64,000 bases of DNA from Dyadobacter subterraneus (GTDB taxonomy: Bacteria; Bacteroidota; Bacteroidia; Cytophagales; Spirosomataceae): assembly GCF_015221875.1 (NCBI RefSeq), contig NZ_JACYGY010000002.1, forward strand, positions 1,487,573 to 1,551,572, in the 5' to 3' direction. A model generated the notes under the pieces. The model searched no databases, was not told the origin of the DNA, and saw nothing but the letters and a program-made list of their open reading frames with translations. How positions within the stretch are numbered: position 1 is the first letter of the stretch; the number at the start of each line of letters is the position of its first letter. Made by a program: the position numbers and the translations under genes. Below, one piece after another: positions 17,836 through 25,645 of the stretch.

Positions 17836-19431
17836 TTAGTAACCAGGATTTTGTTGCAGTCCCCAGGTTTGCACTTCGTTCAATGGAATCGGTAAAACAG
17901 GAATCGGGTTTACAGTACCAGCGATAGAATGTGCCTGAGCTCTCGTTTTGATATCGCCCGTAAGTGAATTAATATAAGTTCCTGTACGGATCTGATCCCA
18001 CAAACGCAGTGATTCCATACCCAATTCAACACGGCGTTCATGCAAGATAGCATCAATTAATGCTTGTCCCGTAACTGAACTTGTAATATCAGGCAAAGCC
18101 GTAGCTGGAATATTGGTTGGATCATAAGTTGAGCCACCCACAGTAGATCCCAACGGCAAAGTTGATTTACGCGCTCTTGCACGGATTTCGTTGATTGCGG
18201 CACGGGCAACAGTTTCATTTCCGGTTCTTGCAGCGGCTTCGGCTTTCATCAGCAATACTTCTGCATAACGCATTCTGCGGATATTCTGGCCAGATGCAGA
18301 TGCCTGCGCAGGTTGTACGATTGCAGCTTTGCGGTTCAAATATCCGGTTGAATTTTCAGCAGGGTAAGCGATTGTTTGTTTTACACCAAACAAAATGTCT
18401 CCGTTTCCATAAACAGTCATGGCTTTTCTCGGATCGTTTGCTTCATAAGCGCTAACCAGATTTGCAGTTGGATTGTTGAAACCCCATCCCCAAGTTGCAC
18501 GATTGTTCTGGATTACGTTGTTGGTAACACCCGTTTTGATCGGTCCCCAGGTTTGTCCGGATTCTTTCGCCTGGATTTCGAAAATGGATTCGATATTATT
18601 TTCACTGACTTCATCAAATATCGCAGCGAAATTTGCGGTCAGGCCATATTGACCTGAGGTAGAAACTGCATTAGTCAAATCATAAACCTGCTGCCACGTA
18701 TGATTGTTGGTATTATCCATACCCATTTGATACATGATTGCACGGGCAAGGTAACCGCGGGCAGCACCTTTTGTAACGCGACCAAGATCTGCGGCTGCGT
18801 AACCACTTTTTTCTGGTAATAAAGTAATCGCCTTGTTCAGATCTGCTTCAATAAAAGCATAGGTTTCAGGTAAAGTTGAACGCTTGGTCGTTGAATACTC
18901 AGAAGTTTTTACGGGCTCTGAAAACAAAGGCATGCCGCCAAATAATCTAACCAGATAGAAATAATAGTAAGCGCGGAAGAAATGTGCTTCACCGGCAATT
19001 CTGTTTTTCAGAGAAGTACTGATCGGTGCCGCTTCGATATTTTTCAAAACCCAGTTGGCGCGGTAAATCCCAATCCAAAGGTTACCCCATACCCCTGAAA
19101 CCGGTGTATTGGTGGCAAGTGCTCTCCATTCTTTCAGGTTTTGAATATCCAAAAAGTCACTGGGCGTACTTCCTTTTTCAGCATCGTCCGACATTACATC
19201 GCCCCACATCCATTCATAATTATGCGGAAGATAATTGCCAAGTCCGTCCGATCCTTCGTCATAAGAAGAAACATCATACACGGCATTGATGGCAAGAATT
19301 GAATTGGTGGAATCAGAGAAATAGTTGGTGTCGGTTTCACGTCCCAACGGGTCTTTATCCAAAAAGTCGCTACAACCTTGTAACAGCATGAAAGCGGTTA
19401 TCAAAAGTGCGGGAAAACTATATTTTTTCAT
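17836..19431 (-). CDS. SusD-like surface lipoprotein of the mannan locus
   Basis: The 531-residue lipoprotein has the lipobox LLQGC near residue 20 and the SusD signature FLDKDPLGRETD after it. The TPR-like core contains FFRAYYYFYLVRLFGGMPLF and GRVTKGAARGYLARAIMY, and the C-terminus has RRMRYAEVLLMKAEAAARTG and HERRVELGMESLRLWDQIR. All are standard for the RagB/SusD family. It should bind mannan oligosaccharides at the cell surface and cap the SusC channel encoded 68 bp upstream. Ligand assignment comes from the GH26, GH130 and epimerase genes downstream. The stop codon is followed by the 17722-17781 terminator. Confidence 0.93.
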   Translation of the reverse strand: MKKYSFPALLITAFMLLQGCSDFLDKDPLGRETDTNYFSDSTNSILAINAVYDVSSYDEGSDGLGNYLPHNYEWMWGDVMSDDAEKGSTPSDFLDIQNLKEWRALATNTPVSGVWGNLWIGIYRANWVLKNIEAAPISTSLKNRIAGEAHFFRAYYYFYLVRLFGGMPLFSEPVKTSEYSTTKRSTLPETYAFIEADLNKAITLLPEKSGYAAADLGRVTKGAARGYLARAIMYQMGMDNTNNHTWQQVYDLTNAVSTSGQYGLTANFAAIFDEVSENNIESIFEIQAKESGQTWGPIKTGVTNNVIQNNRATWGWGFNNPTANLVSAYEANDPRKAMTVYGNGDILFGVKQTIAYPAENSTGYLNRKAAIVQPAQASASGQNIRRMRYAEVLLMKAEAAARTGNETVARAAINEIRARARKSTLPLGSTVGGSTYDPTNIPATALPDITSSVTGQALIDAILHERRVELGMESLRLWDQIRTGTYINSLTGDIKTRAQAHSIAGTVNPIPVLPIPLNEVQTWGLQQNPGY

Positions 19432-19499
19432 GTTTTGTAGGAATTAGCTTTTAGCGATCAGCTGTTGTCTGTTGACCAAAAACTGAATTGTTTAATTTT

Positions 19500-22400
19500 T
19501 TAAAAGTTTATGTTAAGTCCGATTCTGCCTACCCGAGGTTGCGGATATGCGCCAAGGTCAACACCAAAATTCAGCGGGTTGTTGTTGAATTCACCAATTT
19601 CAGGATCCATTCCTTTGTATTTTGTGAAAGTCAACAAGTTGTCGGCAGCTACATAAACCCGGACACTGCTGATATGCAATTTGTCAAGTAATCCTTTTGG
19701 TAAAGTGTAACCAAGCGTAAGATTACGGAAACGAACATAATTTCCATTGCTCACAAAACGATCGCTAAACTGGTCGTTGTTATTTGGGTTCAGCTGCGTC
19801 ATACGAGGCTGATCTGTTTGTGTATTTTCAGGCGTCCAGCGATCCATGCGGCTTGATACAGAATTGAACATTCCGTTTGCATTGTTCATCCAGTTACCCA
19901 AACCATTCACCAGTTGTACGCCTGTTACACCTTGCAGGAAAAAACTCAAATCAAAACCTTTGTAGCCAAAATTTGCATTGAAACCGAAAGAAAGATTTGG
20001 TGTTGCGCTTCCAAGATAGGTACGGTCATTGTTGTCAATTACACCGTCGTTGTTGGTATCTACAAACTTAACATCGCCTGGTTTTGCATTTGGCTGAATC
20101 GCTGTACCATTTTTCGAGTAAGCTTCAAGATCTGCCTGTGTTCTGAAAATTCCGTCTGTTTTAAGACCGTAAAAAACTGCGATTTCGCGACCAACTTCTG
20201 TACGTGTTGTTTGTCCAAGACCAGTGATATCTCCACCGGCAATCGGCTCTCCGCCACCAAGGTTTGTAACTTTATTTACAATTTTGGTAACGTTGAAACC
20301 AACGTCATAGGTGAAGCTTTTGATGTGGTTTTTATAACCAATGGCCAATTCGATACCTTTATTGTTCATACTTCCGGCGTTTACATACGGAGGCCCAACA
20401 CCTGCAAATACAGGAATTGGCACACGAACAATCATGTTTTTCGTGTCTTTAATAAAATAATCAGCAGTTAAAGTAAGGCGATTATTGAAGAAACCTGCAT
20501 CCAGACCAAAGTTTGAACTCGTAGTTGTTTCCCATTTCAAATCCGGATTACTGGCTGTTGTTGGTGCAAAACCCTGCACTGCATTGTCTCCAAAAACATA
20601 CATATTGTTACCGGTAACTGTTGTTGCATAACCATAATTGGCTGCACTGTTCTGGTTACCAACTTGTCCCCAGCCGGCACGAAGTTTCAACTGCGTGATA
20701 GCAGGAATGCTTTTGATGAAAGGTTCTTCGGCAAGGTTATAACCTGCTGCAAAAGACGGGAAAGTCCCCCAGCGATTTGCCGGTAAAAAACGAGAAGAAC
20801 CATCACGACGAAGGGTTGCTGTTAAAAGAAAACGTTCGTCAAAGTTGTAGTTCAAACGACCAAAATACGACTGTAAAGATTCGTCTGACTGTGTTGCTTC
20901 TACTAAATAATCCGTCCCTTTTGTTGCTGATAAATACCACTGAGATTTGTCATTGGGCACATCAAGAACGGTCAGGAACATATCGCTGTATGTCGTACGT
21001 TGAAGTTCAAAACCAGCCATGGCAGTGAAGCTGTGTTTGCCAATTGTTTTTGCGTAAGTCAAATAGTTTGTCCAAACCCAGCCCAATTGCTCACCTCTTC
21101 CTTCACGCAAACTGCTATGTTGGCGCTGATCGTCATTTGCCAGATAGTATTGCGGCAAATATCTTTTGGCGTGCGTCGTTTTCCAGTTCACACCAAATTG
21201 TGTGCGGAAATTCAAACCCGGGATGATTTTTGCATCCAGGAAGAAATTAGAATTTACCAGCGTTTCGTAAGCTTTGTTGTTTTTTGTTTCGTCAACAATA
21301 CGCAACGGGTTGTATGCTCCTCCTTCCGGTACTGGGCGCGTTCCATAGAAATTGGTGACAGGATCCCATGCCTTAGCTAATGGAGAAGTTGTCAATGCAC
21401 TGGTTAATATACCACCATATTGACCACCACTGTACTGCGTTTTATCCGTATTGGCGTAAGCAGCAGAAAGTCCGCCGTCAAGCCATTTTGTAAGATAAAA
21501 GTCATTGTTGAAACGTAAGAAAAACTTTTTAAGAGGTGAGTTTTTAACAATTCCGTCTTGTCCAAAATAAGTACCAGTAACGCTGTAACGATGTTTATCA
21601 TTTCCACCCATTACATTCAGGCTGTAATTTTGAACAACACCGGTTTGCAATACTTCATCCTGCCAGTTTGTTCCTTTATCCGTTCCTTGCTTGAAACCGT
21701 TTAAAGTCTGGTAAAGTGCTTCATTGGTTGGAAGTACCGTACCGTCATTGGTATATGATTCAAGGCGCAATGTTGCATACTGACTTGCGTCAAGTACATC
21801 CACTTTATTCCACGCTTTCTGTACACCGGCGTAGGTTGAAAAAGAGATTTTTGGTTCTCCGCTTTTTCCTCTGTTCGTAGTGATCAGGATAACACCATTT
21901 GATCCGCGCGAACCGTAAATTGCAGTAGCAGAAGCATCTTTCAAAATTTCCATAGACGCAATATCTCCCGGTGCTAAAAAGCTGATATCACTTGTTTGAA
22001 AACCATCCACAACGTACAAAGGATCACTATTATTGATCGTTCCGACACCACGTATACGTACCCGTACAGCGGCACCAGGTTCTCCCGACTGACTAACGAT
22101 ATTAACACCAGGAACACGTCCCTGGATTGCCTGCAAAGGATTTGATGTAGCGATTTTAGTAATTGCTTCTGCTTTTACAGAGGCTACTGCACCCGTAATA
22201 TCACTTTTCTTGGTCGTACCATAACCTACAACCACCACTTCATCAAGTGCGCGTTCATCCGAAAGCATTTTAATAGCAAAACTTGTTTTGCCACCAATTT
22301 CAACTTCCAGGGATTTCATTCCAACTGAACTTAAAACCAGTGTTTTTGCATCTGCCGGAATTCCCAAGGTGAATTTCCCATCTACATCCGTCGTTGTACC

Positions 22401-22550
22401 AATCGTTGTACCTTTCACTACCACGCCCACGCCTGGTAATCCTTCTCCTTTTTCATCTGAGACCGTCCCGGTTATATTCTGGTTCTGAGCCATTGCCATC
22501 AGGCAGGTTCCCAAAAACAAAGAGACGATCATAAGTAATCTTTTAAACAT
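19500..22550 (-). CDS. SusC-like TonB-linked transporter of the mannan locus
   Basis: The 1016-residue protein has a signal peptide (MFKRLLMI to MAMAQ), a CarboxypepD_reg domain at about residues 25-100, a plug with ALDEVVVVGYGTTKKSDITG, PLQAIQGRVPGVNI and MEILKDASATAIYGSRGSNG, and a barrel ending VGRIGLNINF. These are hallmark SusC features. It should take up mannan fragments across the outer membrane together with the SusD encoded downstream. It is the first gene of the operon. Upstream are a candidate promoter (22587-22614) and three copies of a 12-bp AATAGTAYTATA motif that could be operator sites. Confidence 0.94.
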   Translation of the reverse strand: MFKRLLMIVSLFLGTCLMAMAQNQNITGTVSDEKGEGLPGVGVVVKGTTIGTTTDVDGKFTLGIPADAKTLVLSSVGMKSLEVEIGGKTSFAIKMLSDERALDEVVVVGYGTTKKSDITGAVASVKAEAITKIATSNPLQAIQGRVPGVNIVSQSGEPGAAVRVRIRGVGTINNSDPLYVVDGFQTSDISFLAPGDIASMEILKDASATAIYGSRGSNGVILITTNRGKSGEPKISFSTYAGVQKAWNKVDVLDASQYATLRLESYTNDGTVLPTNEALYQTLNGFKQGTDKGTNWQDEVLQTGVVQNYSLNVMGGNDKHRYSVTGTYFGQDGIVKNSPLKKFFLRFNNDFYLTKWLDGGLSAAYANTDKTQYSGGQYGGILTSALTTSPLAKAWDPVTNFYGTRPVPEGGAYNPLRIVDETKNNKAYETLVNSNFFLDAKIIPGLNFRTQFGVNWKTTHAKRYLPQYYLANDDQRQHSSLREGRGEQLGWVWTNYLTYAKTIGKHSFTAMAGFELQRTTYSDMFLTVLDVPNDKSQWYLSATKGTDYLVEATQSDESLQSYFGRLNYNFDERFLLTATLRRDGSSRFLPANRWGTFPSFAAGYNLAEEPFIKSIPAITQLKLRAGWGQVGNQNSAANYGYATTVTGNNMYVFGDNAVQGFAPTTASNPDLKWETTTSSNFGLDAGFFNNRLTLTADYFIKDTKNMIVRVPIPVFAGVGPPYVNAGSMNNKGIELAIGYKNHIKSFTYDVGFNVTKIVNKVTNLGGGEPIAGGDITGLGQTTRTEVGREIAVFYGLKTDGIFRTQADLEAYSKNGTAIQPNAKPGDVKFVDTNNDGVIDNNDRTYLGSATPNLSFGFNANFGYKGFDLSFFLQGVTGVQLVNGLGNWMNNANGMFNSVSSRMDRWTPENTQTDQPRMTQLNPNNNDQFSDRFVSNGNYVRFRNLTLGYTLPKGLLDKLHISSVRVYVAADNLLTFTKYKGMDPEIGEFNNNPLNFGVDLGAYPQPRVGRIGLNINF

Positions 22551-22586
22551 GCTTATGATTCGTTAGTTGGATTATAATTTTTAATA

Positions 22587-22614
22587 CAAATTACTAGACT
22601 TTTTTGATCTGCAA
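22587..22614 (-). promoter_or_regulatory. Candidate promoter of the mannan operon
   Basis: On the minus strand TTG at 22614-22612 is followed after 18 bases by TAATTTG at 22593-22587, a near match to TTG-N19-TAnnTTTG. The palindromic site ATAGTACTAT begins one base beyond the TTG. The leader would be about 30 bases. Confidence 0.45.
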
Positions 22615-22790
22615 TATAGTACTATTTTATCCAATTATAGAAGTCATAAAACTTGTTCCTGTAAAATTGCTACTTAAAAATCACAATATGTATTGATATT
22701 GTATTATTTTAATGATGAAAATAGTATTATAATTAGTTATTGTGTAGTTAAATAAAAAGTAACCACTAAATAATTTGATATAATACTATT
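22615..22790. repeat. Three copies of the 12-bp motif AATAGTAYTATA
   Basis: Copies lie at 22615-22626 (minus, perfect 10-bp palindrome core), 22720-22731 (plus) and 22779-22790 (minus). The second and third form an exact inverted repeat. Placement upstream of the candidate -33 element suggests operator or activator sites for the mannan operon. No regulator gene is adjacent. Confidence 0.55.
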
Positions 22791-23076
22791 ACGTCATTTC
22801 TGACTAAATATTTCAACTTATGAATTGTAATAATTCAAGTATTGTGAGATGTGAAAGAAATTATTTCTATTGCAGATGTTTCAGATTGTAAGGGTTTTAA
22901 GTTTAAAGCTGACACTTTCGTCTTTTGCAATCCCTTGTAATAAAAGTAGTTTTTGAAGATTCGTACAGCAATAGTTGTATTTGATTTGAATTTTGAGAGT
23001 GGAGAAAAATTACCTTGCGTCCAACAATTGGAAAAGAGAAGAAAATGACCCAGGCAGAATGTTGGAGCATGGGAGT

Positions 23077-23107
23077 AAAAAAAATGGATGACATTGCTGC
23101 CATCCAT
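23077..23107 (-). terminator. Terminator of ilvE
   Basis: A 7-bp stem pairs ATGGATG at 23084-23090 with CATCCAT at 23101-23107. On the minus strand a run of seven to eight T residues follows. It lies 30 bases after the ilvE stop. Confidence 0.8.
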
Positions 23108-23136
23108 CGAAATGATTTTATTGATTTATTTGAAAA

Positions 23137-24204
23137 CTAGACTTTCAAAGTCCAGCCGAATATGTCTTCTGTTTTTCCTGTACGGATTTCAGTAAGATAA
23201 TCTTTCACTTTATTTACAAAAGAATCTTCTTTCAACTCAGGAAGAGCGTAATCCACACCTTCGTAAGCGATTGTTGCAAAAGGAGAAACCACAACGGCAG
23301 TCCCGGCACCAAATGCAGATTCCAAACGATTTTCTTTCAGCGCTTCAATAATCTCTTTTACTGAAATTCTGCGTTCTTCAACCGGAATTCCCCATTGATG
23401 CGCAATGGCAACAATACTTTTACGGGTAATTCCGTCAAGTGTTGTGTCAGAAACAAATGGCGTTACCAGTTTTCCGTCCATAACAAACATCACGTTCATC
23501 GTTCCGGATTCTTCGATGTAAGCGTGTTCACGTGCATCCGTCCAGATCAACTGATCATAACCTTCTTCCTGAGCAAGTTTTGCAGGATAAAGTGAACCGG
23601 CATAGTTACCAGCACATTTTGTTCCGCCAACTCCACCTTCGGCAGCACGGATAAAATGTGTCTCAACTTTAACACGCGGAGGTTTCGCATAATACGTTCC
23701 AACCGGACATGTAAAGATGATAAATGTATAAGTATCAGATGGTTTCACACCAATATAAGCGTCAGTTGAGAACATGTAAGGACGGATATATAATGAGCAG
23801 CCATCTTGTGAAGGAACCCAGGCAGCATCCAGACGCAGCAATTCTGTAAGCCCACCCATGAAAACTTCCTCAGGAATAGTTGGCATACACAGGCGTTCCG
23901 CAGATTTGTTGAAACGTTTCCAGTTATCAATTGCACGGAAAAGAAGTGTGTCGCCTTCTTCGCTTTTGTAGGCTTTCATACCTTCAAAAATTGCTTGTCC
24001 GTAATGTAAAGCAGCTGTTGCAGGACTAAGTGAAAGATCGCCGTAAGGGACGATGCGTGTATTTTGCCACTGGCCATCGCGGTAATCGGCAATGAACATA
24101 TGGTCGGCGATGTTCCGGCCAAAAACAAGATTGTTAAAATCAACCTCCTGCAAACGTGATTTATCCGTTTGCTTAATCTCTATTTGCAATGTGTCGGCAG
24201 TCAT
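23137..24204 (-). CDS. ilvE: Branched-chain amino acid aminotransferase
   Basis: The enzyme transfers the amino group between branched-chain amino acids and 2-oxoglutarate using pyridoxal phosphate. I chose the ATG at 24204, which gives 355 residues and the conserved N-terminus (VDFNNLVFGRNIADHMF). A longer frame up to 24363 adds 53 poorly conserved residues and overlaps the next gene. The Schiff-base lysine is Lys196 in GGVGGTKCAGNYAGSL. HYGQAIFEGMKAY, LYIRPYMF and YIEESGTMNVMFV are further fold-type IV landmarks, and the length fits the group II BCAT type. It is a cytoplasmic, single-gene unit ending in a clear terminator. Confidence 0.93.
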   Translation of the reverse strand: MTADTLQIEIKQTDKSRLQEVDFNNLVFGRNIADHMFIADYRDGQWQNTRIVPYGDLSLSPATAALHYGQAIFEGMKAYKSEEGDTLLFRAIDNWKRFNKSAERLCMPTIPEEVFMGGLTELLRLDAAWVPSQDGCSLYIRPYMFSTDAYIGVKPSDTYTFIIFTCPVGTYYAKPPRVKVETHFIRAAEGGVGGTKCAGNYAGSLYPAKLAQEEGYDQLIWTDAREHAYIEESGTMNVMFVMDGKLVTPFVSDTTLDGITRKSIVAIAHQWGIPVEERRISVKEIIEALKENRLESAFGAGTAVVVSPFATIAYEGVDYALPELKEDSFVNKVKDYLTEIRTGKTEDIFGWTLKV

Positions 24205-24307
24205 AAGCCCTAAATTTATGCTGTAAATTAAGTAGTTCCCAGGATTTGTATTAGTCCCGCAATTTAAGGAATTTATACTAACAAAACGAAGATATTTAGT
24301 ATAACAA

Positions 24308-24868
24308 TTAATTTTTTGGGGCAACTCTTGGTTTCCACGTAACTTCCTCAATTCCGAGCTCAAAAGTCATGGCCCGGCATAGCATAAAAAGGTAATCAGA
24401 GAGCCGGTTAAGGTATTTTACAACACTATCTTCCACTTCTTCCTGCGTTTGTAAATGAATAACGCCACGTTCGGCCCGGCGACAAACGGTACGTGCAACA
24501 TGGCCGAATGATACGGACTGATGACCGCCTGGAAGTACAAATGCTCGTAACGCAGGAACGACCGCATCAATTTTATCCATTTCATTTTCAAGAAGTTTGA
24601 TGTCTTCTTCTGATAAATCCGGCAGGATTTTCTTCGTTTGCTCGGGCTCAGAAGCCAGATGTGAACCCATTGTAAATAATCTGTCCTGAATTTCTTTTAA
24701 CAGATCACGACGATTTTCATTGACAGGCTGGTCGCGAAGCAAACCTATATAGCTGTTTAATTCATCCACTGTGCCATATGCTTCAATACGGATATGTGCC
24801 TTGCTAAGTCTGGTGCCGCCAATTAGAGAAGTTGTGCCTTTATCGCCGGTTTTGGTATATATTTTCAT
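24308..24868 (-). CDS. Corrinoid (cob(I)alamin) adenosyltransferase, PduO type
   Basis: The 186-residue protein matches the PduO-type ATP:cob(I)alamin adenosyltransferase. Landmarks are the N-terminal MKIYTKTGDKGTTSLIGGTR, the ATP-binding strand and loop, the central AYGTVDELNSYIG, FVLPGG and the C-terminal ARTVCRRAER, YLNRLSDYLFMLCR. It attaches the 5'-deoxyadenosyl group of ATP to cobalamin, giving the cofactor of adenosylcobalamin enzymes. I chose the ATG at 24868 because the family begins exactly there; the 50-residue upstream extension to 25018 is unlike the family and overlaps an RNA-like structured leader. No other cobalamin gene is in the window. Confidence 0.92.
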   Translation of the reverse strand: MKIYTKTGDKGTTSLIGGTRLSKAHIRIEAYGTVDELNSYIGLLRDQPVNENRRDLLKEIQDRLFTMGSHLASEPEQTKKILPDLSEEDIKLLENEMDKIDAVVPALRAFVLPGGHQSVSFGHVARTVCRRAERGVIHLQTQEEVEDSVVKYLNRLSDYLFMLCRAMTFELGIEEVTWKPRVAPKN

Positions 24869-24896
24869 TTTAGAAGAATTTGAGACAAATAATTTC

Positions 24897-24978
24897 GGTG
24901 CGCCACACCTTTTCCAGGATTGGAACCTGCTAAAACTACTACAATTATTAAGCCGCTCTGCGGCTTTTTGCCTGGAAA
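24897..24978 (-). other. Foldable leader upstream of the corrinoid adenosyltransferase
   Basis: Several helices can form: an 8-bp closing helix (24911-24918 with 24971-24978), a 7-bp hairpin with three-base loop (24950-24956 with 24960-24966), and GGTG/CACC (24897-24900 with 24906-24909). CAGG at 24915-24918 can instead pair with CCTG at 24926-24929, so two folds compete. It does not match the cobalamin riboswitch core. On the plus strand the middle hairpin is followed by TTTTG. It could be a leader control element or a degenerate palindromic repeat. Confidence 0.35.
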
Positions 24979-25057
24979 TACATCTGAGATCAAAAGTTGA
25001 GGAGATTAATAAATTCATATACTCTCACAGTGATTAGGTTTTGGAAAGTCTCCAACC

Positions 25058-25065
25058 TAATTTTG
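25058..25065 (+). promoter_or_regulatory. Candidate -7 element for the DUF1648-like/queA-like unit
   Basis: TAATTTTG matches TAnnTTTG exactly, followed by CACCC, a common start context. It sits in the right arm of an imperfect hairpin (25032-25060), and the -33 element is weak. Start codon lies 50 bases further. Confidence 0.4.
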
Positions 25066-25114
25066 CACCCGAATTTATGGCGAAAATAGAAAAGATAAGG
25101 AGGATTGTTATTTC

Positions 25115-25639
25115 ATGAAAATTGGAACATTTAGTATAAAAGTATGGCGTTGGTTCTCAATGCTTTTTGTAATTGGTTCATTGATGTGGACTTATTCCGT
25201 TTTCCCTGAGCAGGTTGCGGTGGATTTTGCGGCATCGGGTTTGGCCGAAATTTATGTCAACAAGGAGCATTTGTTCTATATTGTTATGGGTTTCTTTGTC
25301 CTGAATAATGTGATTATTTCGGCTTTTGCAAAACAAATTCCTAAAATTGAAGCTTCCCATTTCCCTATTCCTAATAGAAAAATTTGGTCGCAGCCACAGT
25401 ATCGGCCATTATTGAATGAGCATTTGATAAACTGGCTTTACTGCATCGTTGCTGGTATTAATACCGTTATTGGATTTAGTCTTTTGGCATTGGCTACCAT
25501 TAATAGCAACCAGTTTAAGTTAAGCGTCTTTGACTTTGTGTGGGTTTCCTATTTGGGCCTTGCGTTATTGTTGCTGATTTTCCTTTTTCCGTTACGTTTC
25601 CTGAAAACACCAACGCCGGAGGAAGAAGATACCTACTAA
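25115..25639 (+). CDS. Small membrane protein, DUF1648-like
   Basis: The 174-residue protein has four predicted membrane helices, at about residues 11-28, 48-70, 104-126 and 137-160. The segment FPEQVAVDFAASGLAEIYVN resembles the DUF1648 pattern, in which a proline-rich strand precedes a HF-x-x-x-G loop, as in SdpI-type immunity proteins. Here a phenylalanine-alanine-alanine-serine-glycine version is present. No catalytic residues are visible, and the function is unknown. It is six bases upstream of the QueA-like gene, so they form one transcription unit. GGAGG at 25099-25103 is a rare Shine-Dalgarno-like match, about 11 bases before the start. Confidence 0.55.
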   Translation: MKIGTFSIKVWRWFSMLFVIGSLMWTYSVFPEQVAVDFAASGLAEIYVNKEHLFYIVMGFFVLNNVIISAFAKQIPKIEASHFPIPNRKIWSQPQYRPLLNEHLINWLYCIVAGINTVIGFSLLALATINSNQFKLSVFDFVWVSYLGLALLLLIFLFPLRFLKTPTPEEEDTY

Positions 25640-25645
25640 GATCAG

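Larger units (their letters stand above)
22551..23136. other. 586-bp regulatory region upstream of the mannan susC
   Basis: The AT-rich gap contains a candidate promoter, three 12-bp operator-like sites between 22615 and 22790, and at its right end the ilvE terminator. The stretch 22800-23070 shows no recognisable gene. A 90-codon leftward ORF there runs into the terminator and looks spurious. Confidence 0.6.

Noticed and set aside
22835..23107. 90-codon ORF on the minus strand
   Set aside because: Its start codon lies inside the ilvE terminator hairpin and its product has no recognisable pattern. It is most likely chance.
24911..24978. tRNA gene or tRNA-like structure on the minus strand
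   Set aside because: Only a T-arm-like segment is present. No acceptor stem, D-arm or anticodon arm of normal length can be built around it.
24771..25037. 88-codon plus-strand ORF across the adenosyltransferase start
   Set aside because: It is antisense to a conserved gene and has no conserved features.
24869..25114. Cobalamin riboswitch upstream of the corrinoid adenosyltransferase
   Set aside because: The B12-box and the conserved core sequences are absent, so only a generic structured leader can be claimed.
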